A stretch of DNA of 6,423 nt from Bathyarchaeum sp965602795 (lineage in GTDB: Archaea > Thermoproteota > Bathyarchaeia > Bathyarchaeales > Bathyarchaeaceae). The DNA is taken from positions 1 to 6,423 of the forward strand of contig CBFCZR010000093.1 of NCBI GenBank assembly GCA_965602795.1, written 5' to 3'. Made by a program: the position numbers and the translations under genes. Under the pieces are notes generated by a model. It was not told the DNA's origin and made no database searches. It was given only the letters and a program-made list of their open reading frames with translations. Of the stretch, positions 1-4,424 are shown piece by piece (the first letter of the stretch is position 1; every line of letters begins with the position of its first letter).

Positions 1-2
1 AA

Positions 3-494
3 GAACACGTGAAAACGAGCCGAACAACTCCTGCAAGTCACACCCGATTTACAGGTTGCCCCTCCACACAAACAATGCAACTCAAAACGGAGGAAAAACT
101 ATCCACAAGTATCACAGAAAAGAGGGCCTCAAGATTGTCCACGTGGCCTGTGCAACTGAAACTGATGCCGCCTAATGCGCCTTTCCTCAAGAATGCGGAT
201 TTGCTAATAACCGCTGACTGCGTGCCTTTCGCGTATGCAGACTTTCACGAGGAAATGCTGAAGAATCGAACTCTTGCCATCGGGTGCCCCAAACTTGATG
301 ATGCAACCCTTTACAAGAACAAGTTAGCTCAGATGTTCAGGCTGTCCAACATAAGAAGTGTCACAGTAGTCAATATGGAGGTTCCATGCTGCTTCGGTTT
401 ACATCGCCTTGTCCAAGAAGCCATAGAGCTTTCGGGGAAGAATGTTATTTTGAAGCAGGAAACAATCAGTATAAAAGGAGAAAAATTATCGTAA
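3..494 (+). CDS. 4Fe-4S ferredoxin-family protein, C-terminal part (5' end outside window)
   Basis: The frame is open from the left edge, so this is the C-terminal part of a longer protein. In full-length relatives as I recall them, an N-terminal region with two 4Fe-4S ferredoxin motifs comes first and would lie upstream of base 1. What is visible is the conserved C-terminal domain. Counting from the GTG at base 9, it has GCPS at residue 16, WPVQLKL at 46, ADCVPFAYADFH at 69, IGCPKLDD at 91 and MEVPCCFGL at 123. The conserved cysteines (C17, C71, C93, C127, C128) suggest metal or cluster binding. The GTG at base 9 has no ribosome binding site within the window, and in-frame family-like residues (EH) precede it, so I do not take it as the true start. 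The role is probably electron transfer, but the partner is unknown. The next gene, a zinc ribbon, starts about 30 bases after the stop and often accompanies this family in archaea, as I recall. Confidence 0.85.
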   Translation, partial: EHVKTSRTTPASHTRFTGCPSTQTMQLKTEEKLSTSITEKRASRLSTWPVQLKLMPPNAPFLKNADLLITADCVPFAYADFHEEMLKNRTLAIGCPKLDDATLYKNKLAQMFRLSNIRSVTVVNMEVPCCFGLHRLVQEAIELSGKNVILKQETISIKGEKLS

Positions 495-523
495 TAAACT
501 GTAAAGGGATAGATGAATGGAAG

Positions 524-760
524 TTGAAAAGTTATAATGCAGAAACGTGTCCGGGTATACGAAAGTTTCTTCGTCCTAAGCCAGAATTTTTTTCTTGCCC
601 ACACTGCGGTGGAAGCGTGGAGATATGGACCGACGAAGACACGGGCATATGTGACACATGCGGTAAGGAAGTTGGCAGACCCGAAAAGGAGCCATCCTGC
701 CTAGACTGGTGTCCATACGCAGACAAATGCAGAGCAATCATCAAAAGCAAAAAGCATTAA
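524..760 (+). CDS. Small Cys-rich zinc-ribbon protein
   Basis: From the TTG at 524 this is a 78-residue protein with seven cysteines apart from C9: CPHC at 25-28 and CDTC at 43-46 form a treble-clef or zinc-ribbon pair, followed by a SCLDWCPYADKC motif (C59, C63, C69). The N-terminal YNAETCPGIRKFLRPKPEF stretch also looks like the conserved family opening. Small archaeal proteins of this type are variously annotated as hypothetical or, doubtfully, as phosphohydrolase. I know of no proven function. The start is uncertain because no ATG or GTG is in frame between the upstream stop and the conserved region. The TTG at 524 gives a natural N-terminus but has a poor ribosome binding site. A GGAG at 477-480 would instead suit a non-canonical ATT at 485 or ATC at 488. 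The gene directly follows the ferredoxin-type gene, so the two are probably co-transcribed. Confidence 0.75.
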   Translation: MKSYNAETCPGIRKFLRPKPEFFSCPHCGGSVEIWTDEDTGICDTCGKEVGRPEKEPSCLDWCPYADKCRAIIKSKKH

Positions 761-762
761 CA

Positions 763-780
763 CCTATAAGCATTAATGCT
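763..780 (+). promoter_or_regulatory. Possible TATA element with adjoining 12-bp palindrome
   Basis: A TATA-like element (CCTATAAG, 763-770) is followed by, and overlaps, the perfect 12-bp palindrome AGCATTAATGCT at 769-780. A 9-base direct copy of its left part (AAGCATTAA) lies at 752-760 and again at 768-776. If the TATA element is used, transcription would begin near 790 and the palindrome would sit between TATA box and start site, a usual place for an archaeal repressor operator. The TATA match is only moderate, and the GAGGTG ribosome binding site at 783-788 would then fall upstream of the transcript start. Read-through from the upstream gene may therefore be the main route. Confidence 0.35.
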
Positions 781-793
781 GTGAGGTGTAGAT

Positions 794-1210
794 GTGCCTA
801 ATTCAGAAGATGGACGAGTTAAGGTTGTTTTGGATGCAAATTTCTTTTTTGTTGCCTCGCAGTTCAATGTTGATGTCTTCAAAGAGCTGGAGAACCTGTT
901 AAATCGACGTTTTACACCCGTTCTCCTCTCCTCGACACAAAAGGAGCTTCAAGGACTCACAGAATCAAGTTCCCCAAAACAGCGGAAACAGGCACAGCTA
1001 GCTCTTAGATTGGCTGAAAAGTGCCGCTTTGTTGCCGTTGAAAAAGGTTTAAAGGAGACATATGACGATGTGATTGTCAGAGTGGCGGCAGAGTGGAAGT
1101 CTCCTGTTGCCACAAACGATCGAGAACTCAGGAAAAGGCTGAGAAAAGTTGGTGTACCAGTTATTTTCTTGAGGCAGAAGCGACGTTTAGAAATGGAAGG
1201 CGCGGTATAG
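794..1210 (+). CDS. PIN-domain ribonuclease, Fcf1/VapC9-like
   Basis: This 138-residue protein is close to a single PIN domain in length. The acidic residues expected to bind Mg2+/Mn2+ are visible: D14 in VVLDANFF, E51 in TQKELQGL, D91/D92 in YDDVIVRVA and D109 in VATNDRELRKRL, followed by the closing strand VPVIFLRQ. Archaeal proteins of this kind (COG1412-like, related to eukaryotic Fcf1/Utp24) are annotated as probable rRNA-processing endonucleases. The actual substrate is inferred, not shown. The start is GTG at 794, supported by GAGGTG at 783-788 five bases upstream; an overlapping ATG at 792 is in another frame. In many archaea a PIN gene of this type sits just upstream of rpo7, as here, often with eIF2-gamma before it. 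eIF2-gamma is absent here. No antitoxin gene adjoins it, which argues against a VapBC toxin module. Confidence 0.88.
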   Translation: MPNSEDGRVKVVLDANFFFVASQFNVDVFKELENLLNRRFTPVLLSSTQKELQGLTESSSPKQRKQAQLALRLAEKCRFVAVEKGLKETYDDVIVRVAAEWKSPVATNDRELRKRLRKVGVPVIFLRQKRRLEMEGAV

Positions 1211-1211
1211 G

Positions 1212-1220
1212 CTTATAAAT
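1212..1220 (+). promoter_or_regulatory. TATA box for the rpo7 cluster
   Basis: CTTATAAAT at 1212-1220 is a good archaeal TATA box two bases after the PIN stop codon. A start site about 25 bases downstream, near 1241, would give a leader of about 60 bases before rpo7. This is long for an archaeon and contains a 13-codon ORF (1254-1295). Confidence 0.6.
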
Positions 1221-1300
1221 GGGGGCGTCTTTTATTTGGAAGCGAAAACCAACATGGTAATTTCGCGTAAATGTCATCAATTTAAGACTAGGTGAGATGA

Positions 1301-1909
1301 ATGTTCAAACTTGTAACTCTAGAAGATGCGATTCGGATACCTCCAGAAAGATTCGGAGAAGACATCGATGAGGTAGGCTATGAAGAGCTGAAAATGAAGT
1401 ACGATGGGATGGTAGACGAAAAGCTTGGTTACGTCATAGGCGTCACCAAAATCAAAGTGAATCCCTTCGGAAAAATCATCCCCGGAGACGGCGCCACCTT
1501 CCACAAAGTCGAATTCTCCCTACTCACGTTCTATCCAAAGATTCAGGAAGTCATCGAGGGAGAAGTTGTGGAAATAGCGGAGTTCGGCGCCTTCGTTCGT
1601 ATAGGACCCGTTGACGCTCTACTTCACGTATCTCAATTAATGGACGACTACATTTCCTATGATGAACGGCAAGGAGTTCTCATGGGCAAAGAAACCAAAA
1701 GAAAACTGCAAACCGGAGACCGAGTGAGGGTACGAATAACAGCTGTTTCGTTGGGTCGCAGCGGAGGCTCCGGAAAGATAGGGGTAACTGCTAGGCAGCC
1801 ATTCCTTGGGAAGCTAGAGTGGATTCAGAAGGATGTTGAAAAGTTACAGGAAGCTGGTTCAGAAGAATCAGGAGATGCCAAGAAAGCAGAAGGTGAACCG
1901 AAGAAATGA
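1301..1909 (+). CDS. rpo7: DNA-directed RNA polymerase subunit Rpo7 (E')
   Basis: This is the stalk subunit of archaeal RNA polymerase, which pairs with Rpo4 and helps with open-complex formation, RNA binding and elongation. It is the homologue of eukaryotic Rpb7. Residues 1-80 form the N-terminal tip domain (MFKLVTLEDAIRIPPERF opening, GDGATFHKVEFSLLTFYP end). Residues 81-165 form the S1/OB RNA-binding domain, with GEVVEIAEFGAFVRIGPVDALLHVSQ split across 87-112 and KIGVTARQPFLG at 159-170. Residues from about 180 to 202 are a charged tail of Glu, Lys, Gly and Ser beyond the usual end; typical archaeal Rpo7 proteins are about 180-190 residues. ATG 1301 is preceded by GGTGA at 1291-1295. The last codons overlap spt4 by the ATGA motif, which points to translational coupling. 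Confidence 0.97.
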   Translation: MFKLVTLEDAIRIPPERFGEDIDEVGYEELKMKYDGMVDEKLGYVIGVTKIKVNPFGKIIPGDGATFHKVEFSLLTFYPKIQEVIEGEVVEIAEFGAFVRIGPVDALLHVSQLMDDYISYDERQGVLMGKETKRKLQTGDRVRVRITAVSLGRSGGSGKIGVTARQPFLGKLEWIQKDVEKLQEAGSEESGDAKKAEGEPKK

Positions 1910-2091
1910 CAGATAAAGCGTGTCGGGAATGCCACTTCATATCCTACGGTTCTATATGCCCTAACTGCAAGGCCACCAACCTAAGCGACGACTTCTCTGG
2001 TGTAGTGGTGATTATCGACCCTGAAGGTTCGGCTATAGCCCGTGCAATGGGCGTGAAGAAGAAAGGGCACTACGCGCTTCGAGTAAGGTAG
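1906..2091 (+). CDS. spt4: Transcription elongation factor Spt4 (Rpo subunit E'')
   Basis: This 61-residue zinc-binding protein is the partner of Spt5, and together they clamp the polymerase on DNA and raise processivity. Older annotation calls it RNA polymerase subunit E''. It has the usual length for archaeal Spt4. The four zinc ligands are clear: C6-x2-C9 (CREC) and C18-x2-C21 (CPNC). The family core follows: LSDDFSGVVVIIDPEGS (26-42), IARAMGV and GHYALRV. The usual tryptophan before Ser-Gly is Phe here (F30), a mild change. ATG 1906 overlaps the rpo7 stop (ATGA), with AGGTGA at 1891-1896 as ribosome binding site. Spt5 is not in the window. Confidence 0.96.
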   Translation: MTDKACRECHFISYGSICPNCKATNLSDDFSGVVVIIDPEGSAIARAMGVKKKGHYALRVR

Positions 2092-2100
2092 GTAACCAGA

Positions 2101-2622
2101 ATTCGCCTCCTAACCAATGAATTACGGAAGGAACTGAAGAAGCCTCAGGGACTGTTAATTGAGGGTCCCACAGAAAAAACCATAAAGAGGCTTAAAGAGC
2201 TTGTTGAGAAAGAAAAGCCATCATTAATCGTTTCTGTGGGTGATGTGGTTTCCCGCGACATGATGGAATATGGTGTCTCAGTGAATGTGCTGATAGTGGA
2301 CAACAAGGTTATGAGAAAAACTATCCAACCGATAACCGTGGACGCTGACCAAACATTGTATGCAAAGAATCCTCCGGGAGCTATAACTGACGGGGCTTGG
2401 GATGCCATAAGAAGCGCTATTGAGCAAAAGGGACAAACGAGGGTGATGATTGACGGTGAAGAAGATTTACTTGCCCTTGCGGTGGTGCTGTCTGCGCCTG
2501 AGGGTGCTCTGGTGGTTTATGGGCAACCGCATGTAGGAATTGTTGTAGTTAAAGTTACAGAAGAAACAAAAGAGAGAATACGCCGTATAGTGGATGCCAT
2601 GGAGCAATCTTCGAAAAGCTAA
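2101..2622 (+). CDS. GTP-dependent dephospho-CoA kinase (DUF359), probable ATT start
   Basis: Members of this archaeal family phosphorylate dephospho-CoA with GTP, the last step of CoA synthesis, and replace bacterial CoaE. Conserved blocks, numbered from ATT 2101, are LRKELKKPQGLLIEGP (8-23), SVGDVVSRDM (45-54), IVDNKVMRK (65-73), NPPGAIT (90-96), MIDGEEDLLALAVVLSAPEG (116-135 approx.) and YGQPHVGIVVV (139-149). The product is about 173 residues, normal for the family. There is no in-frame ATG, GTG or TTG between the spt4 stop (2091) and a GTG at 2236 that would cut off the conserved N-terminus. ATT at 2101 gives M-R-L-L-T-N-E-L-R-K, a natural family opening, and AAGGTAGGT (2085-2093) lies seven bases before it. 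It is part of the conserved rpo7-spt4-DUF359-eS24-eS31 cluster. The identification is strong and the exact start is inferred. Confidence 0.9.
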   Translation: MRLLTNELRKELKKPQGLLIEGPTEKTIKRLKELVEKEKPSLIVSVGDVVSRDMMEYGVSVNVLIVDNKVMRKTIQPITVDADQTLYAKNPPGAITDGAWDAIRSAIEQKGQTRVMIDGEEDLLALAVVLSAPEGALVVYGQPHVGIVVVKVTEETKERIRRIVDAMEQSSKS

Positions 2623-2669
2623 AGTAAGAGGGATGTGTCAAATCAACCACAACCAGCGGAAGTGTGTTA

Positions 2670-3092
2670 ATGAAGCTTAAGATAGTCTCGAAAGAGCAGA
2701 ATCCTCTAATGAAAAGAAAGGAAGTAACCTTCAGGGTTGAACATGCCCAGACTGGAGGAACTCCAACTCGCGTTGAAGTCAGAAAACAGCTTGCAACCTT
2801 GCTGAAAACGAAACTTGATTTGGTTTACGTCAAGCAGTTAGAAACGAAAACAGGCACAACGGTTGCCGTTGGCGAAGCTAACGCTTACGACTCCGTGGAG
2901 CAGGCTAAGCTCATGGAACCAAAGCACATAATTGCCAGAAACGCAATTCCCGAAGAAAAGCCGGAGGAGGCACAAGCTCCAGAAGAAAAGCCTGAAAAAC
3001 CTGAAAAGGCTGAGGAACCTGAGAAACCTGAGGAAAAATCACAACCCAAAGAAGAAGCAACAAAGAAAGAGAAGAAGGAGGAGAAAGATTAG
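2670..3092 (+). CDS. rps24e: Small-subunit ribosomal protein eS24 (S24e) with charged C-terminal tail
   Basis: This is a 30S protein of archaea and eukaryotes. Residues 1-94 are the standard eS24 domain: MKLKIVSKEQNPLMKRKEV opening, VEVRKQLATLL (35-45), VYVKQLETKTGTTVAVGEANAY split across 52-73, and MEPKHIIARN (82-91). Residues 95-140 form a low-complexity tail of Glu, Lys and Pro with repeated PEKPEK/PEEK units, about 46 residues longer than a compact eS24; it is probably disordered. ATG 2670 is preferred, with GCGGAAG at 2656-2662 seven bases before it. A GTG at 2664, two codons upstream, is in frame but too close to that site. The gene follows the kinase after a 47-base gap, and its stop codon abuts the eS31 start codon. 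Confidence 0.95.
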   Translation: MKLKIVSKEQNPLMKRKEVTFRVEHAQTGGTPTRVEVRKQLATLLKTKLDLVYVKQLETKTGTTVAVGEANAYDSVEQAKLMEPKHIIARNAIPEEKPEEAQAPEEKPEKPEKAEEPEKPEEKSQPKEEATKKEKKEEKD

Positions 3093-3296
3093 ATGTCTGA
3101 AAAAGAAGCTGGAGCAAAAAAGGCCAAAAAGAAACGACCCGGAATCTCTTCATACTACAAAATTGAGGAAAACGGCATCAAAAGATTGCGTCCCAACTGT
3201 GAACGGTGCGGACCCGGATACTTCATGGCCGATCATGGCGACCGTTACACCTGCGGACATTGCGGTTTAACTCGCTACAAACAACAAGAAGAGTAA
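3093..3296 (+). CDS. rps27ae: Small-subunit ribosomal protein eS31 (S27ae)
   Basis: This 67-residue 30S protein corresponds to the eukaryotic protein made as a ubiquitin fusion; no ubiquitin domain is present here, as is normal in archaea. Zinc ligands are C36-x2-C39 (CERCGPG) and C54-x2-C57 (CGHCGLTRY), with the usual PGYFMADHGDRYTCG link. A Lys/Ala-rich N-terminal extension (residues 3-15) precedes the core. ATG 3093 directly follows the eS24 stop codon with no gap. GGAGGAG at 3077-3083, inside the eS24 tail codons, serves as ribosome binding site, so translation is coupled. In many archaea kae1/bud32 comes next; here it does not. Confidence 0.97.
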   Translation: MSEKEAGAKKAKKKRPGISSYYKIEENGIKRLRPNCERCGPGYFMADHGDRYTCGHCGLTRYKQQEE

Positions 3297-3301
3297 GCTA
3301 G

Positions 3302-3325
3302 CCAAGTTTTAATAGTGAAGCTTGG
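3302..3325 (+). other. RNA hairpin after eS31
   Basis: CCAAGTTTT (3302-3310) can pair with GAAGCTTGG (3317-3325) around the six-base loop AATAGT, giving nine base pairs including two G-U pairs. It starts six bases after the eS31 stop. It could be a 3'-end or processing structure for the ribosomal transcript. No T-run follows, so it is not a typical terminator, and chance is possible. Confidence 0.35.
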
Positions 3326-3332
3326 AATATAC
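3326..3332 (+). promoter_or_regulatory. Possible TATA element for the 3356 gene
   Basis: AATATAC at 3326-3332 is centred about 27 bases before ATG 3356. If used, transcription would start at or next to the ATG and give a leaderless mRNA, which fits the lack of a clear ribosome binding site. A second candidate, TTTTAATA at 3307-3314, would give a leader of about 20 bases. Read-through from eS31 is also possible. Confidence 0.35.
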
Positions 3333-3355
3333 AGATTGGATGGGCGTTCTGAAGC

Positions 3356-3775
3356 ATGGTTAATGTAAGAGTTTTTGTGAAAAACATTTCCGCTGAGAAT
3401 TTCTGGGAGATCGGAAAGCCTATTCCGCCTGTCAAAATAGCCACTAACCTCAACATGGTTGGAGTCAACAAGAAAGGTGAAGACATGTTGGAGGTTCCTT
3501 TTGTTTTCACAATAAACTATAACCCAGGAGTGGCTCAAATCAGCTTGAAGGGAAAGAGTCACGTGAAAGGTTCAAAGGATGAACTTGAGCAGATTCTTAA
3601 AGCACATAAGGAAAAGAAGCCCCCTCCACCGATTGTTCTCCAATCCATATCCAACGTTGTTTTCTTAGAGTCAGTGCTCATCTGCCGAAGCCTAAACATT
3701 CCCCCACCTATTCCACTCCCAAAAGTTTCTTCTAGCCAAAAAAAGAAACGGCCTGAACCAACCTACAGAGCCTAA
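3356..3775 (+). CDS. Small archaeal protein, tentatively SecB-like fold
   Basis: This is a 139-residue protein whose function I do not firmly recognise. Residues 22-70 alternate like a run of beta strands (IPPVKIATNLNMVGV, MLEVPFVFTINY, VAQISLKGKSHVKG). A charged helix follows at 73-88 (SKDELEQILKAHKEKK), then a proline break (PPPP, 89-92) and a hydrophobic helix at 93-115. It closes with IPPPIPLPKV (115-124) and a basic tail. This strand-helix-helix plan, and the ending in a proline-rich Pro-x-Leu-Pro element, resembles the export chaperone SecB and archaeal SecB-like proteins such as the M. jannaschii one. The match is from pattern only. There is no signal peptide or clear membrane segment, so it is probably cytosolic. 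ATG 3356 lacks a good ribosome binding site; see the TATA element at 3326. Confidence 0.6.
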   Translation: MVNVRVFVKNISAENFWEIGKPIPPVKIATNLNMVGVNKKGEDMLEVPFVFTINYNPGVAQISLKGKSHVKGSKDELEQILKAHKEKKPPPPIVLQSISNVVFLESVLICRSLNIPPPIPLPKVSSSQKKKRPEPTYRA

Positions 3776-3788
3776 ACTACCCGTTCGA

Positions 3789-3829
3789 TTTTTAGAAAAA
3801 ATGTATGAACTGGGCAGGTTTTTGCCCGG
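3789..3829. terminator. Terminator region between convergent genes
   Basis: Two genes converge here. CTGGGCA (3810-3816) pairs with TGCCCGG (3823-3829), giving seven pairs including one G-T, around the loop GGTTTT. Read on the - strand, this hairpin follows the uS19 stop and is itself followed by a six-T run (complement of 3796-3801), a convincing terminator for uS19. Read on the + strand, five Ts at 3789-3793 after the 3356 gene, and five more at 3819-3823, could terminate that gene in the archaeal poly-T manner. Confidence 0.6.
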
Positions 3830-3837
3830 TCACGTTT

Positions 3838-4245
3838 CTATTTGAGTGGCACATACATTGATGATCTTGATGCACCAATACCTGGAGATCCATGTCTCAC
3901 TGGTTTGTTGGTGATAGCGAACTCTCCCAAGTAGCATCCAATCATTTCTGGCAGTATCTCCACCTCTGTGAACTCTTTTCCGTTGTGTATTAGGAGGGTG
4001 GCGCCTACCATTTCTGGGAGGATTATCATGTCGCGGGCGTGGGTTTTGGTGACTGCTGCTTGTCCTTCACTTTGAAGTTTTTTTGCTCTTCTGATGTTTT
4101 CTAGGAGGGTTCTCTGTCCTGTGTTGAGTCCCCGTTGTAGGCTTCGACGTTGCCGTGATGGGAGCAACTTGATGAACTCGTCCATGGACATGCCTTGCAG
4201 TTCCTCAATGGTGTGTCCGCGATATGTGAACTCTTTTTTGGGCAT
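3838..4245 (-). CDS. rps19: Small-subunit ribosomal protein uS19
   Basis: This 135-residue protein is the archaeal form of uS19, a 30S head protein close to the decoding and subunit-bridge region. The archaeal N-terminal extension is present (KKEFTYRGHTIEELQGMS, then LPSRQRRSLQRGL). The universal core follows: THARDMIILPEMVG (68-81), IHNGKEFTEVEI (86-97), PEMIGCYLGEFAITNKPVRHG (99-119 approx.) and PGIGASRSS (121-129). The start is the ATG complementary to 4243-4245, with GTGAG (complement of 4251-4255) five bases upstream. In most archaea this gene lies in the S10-type ribosomal operon between uL2 and uL22. Here it stands alone on the opposite strand between unrelated genes, with its own promoter and terminator. 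Confidence 0.97.
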   Translation of the reverse strand: MPKKEFTYRGHTIEELQGMSMDEFIKLLPSRQRRSLQRGLNTGQRTLLENIRRAKKLQSEGQAAVTKTHARDMIILPEMVGATLLIHNGKEFTEVEILPEMIGCYLGEFAITNKPVRHGSPGIGASRSSMYVPLK

Positions 4246-4279
4246 TTCTGCTCACTCATCCCCCTTTTGGGTAACTGGA

Positions 4280-4288
4280 TTTATTAAA
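4280..4288 (-). promoter_or_regulatory. TATA box for uS19
   Basis: On the - strand, TTTAATAAA (complement of 4280-4288) lies about 39 bases before the uS19 ATG. A transcript start near 4259 would give a leader of about 14 bases that just contains the GTGAG ribosome binding site. This supports independent transcription of the lone ribosomal gene. Confidence 0.5.
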
Positions 4289-4363
4289 CATTTCTAACCT
4301 TGTGAGGCAGATTATAGCTTATTTGTCACCGAAACATTGCCGTAAAAGGTTGTTTTTGCTAAA

Positions 4364-4372
4364 CTATATAAG
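4364..4372 (+). promoter_or_regulatory. TATA box for the suf operon
   Basis: CTATATAAG at 4364-4372 is a strong archaeal TATA box. The expected start site, about 25 bases downstream near 4393-4396, lies just before an ATG at 4398 that opens an eight-codon ORF overlapping the sufC start. Together with the uS19 promoter it accounts for the 175-base divergent intergenic region 4246-4420, in which I see no RNA gene. Confidence 0.65.
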
Positions 4373-4397
4373 CATAAGTTTGCATCCAAACACTCAC

Positions 4398-4424
4398 ATG
4401 AGCTTACTTTGTGAAGGTAGATGA
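4398..4424 (+). CDS. Possible leader mini-ORF upstream of sufC
   Basis: ATG 4398 opens an eight-codon frame (MSLLCEGR) whose TGA at 4422-4424 overlaps the sufC ATG at 4421 in an ATGA arrangement. Its ATG lies within a few bases of the start site predicted from the TATA box, so it could be read as a leaderless start. The single Cys is suggestive in front of a cysteine-using Fe-S operon. No protein-level evidence can be had from so short a frame, and chance is a real possibility. Confidence 0.25.
   Translation: MSLLCEGR

Noticed and set aside
386..523. Extension of the zinc-ribbon protein upstream to an ATG at 386
   Set aside because: The extension lies inside the ferredoxin-type gene in another frame, shows no family-like residues, and its start has no ribosome binding site.
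794..1210. A VapBC toxin-antitoxin module around the PIN gene
   Set aside because: No small antitoxin gene adjoins it, and its place upstream of rpo7 matches the conserved archaeal housekeeping PIN protein.
2145..2408. An 87-codon - strand frame that looks partly hydrophobic, like a membrane protein
   Set aside because: It overlaps the conserved start of the DUF359 kinase; the hydrophobic look comes from the reverse reading of charged-residue codons.
2980..3060. A tandem DNA repeat or CRISPR-like array
   Set aside because: The repeated CCTGAAAAA-like units are imperfect codon repeats of the eS24 tail and keep the reading frame, without spacers.
2932..3270. A 112-codon + frame rich in Arg, Lys and Leu across the eS24 tail and eS31
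   Set aside because: It is the shifted reading of the Glu/Lys repeat codons and overlaps two certain ribosomal protein genes. The basic composition is a by-product of the A/G-rich repeat.
4246..4420. A tRNA or small RNA in the divergent intergenic region
   Set aside because: I found no cloverleaf, GTTC-type T-loop or stable hairpin; the region is explained by two promoters and the leaders.
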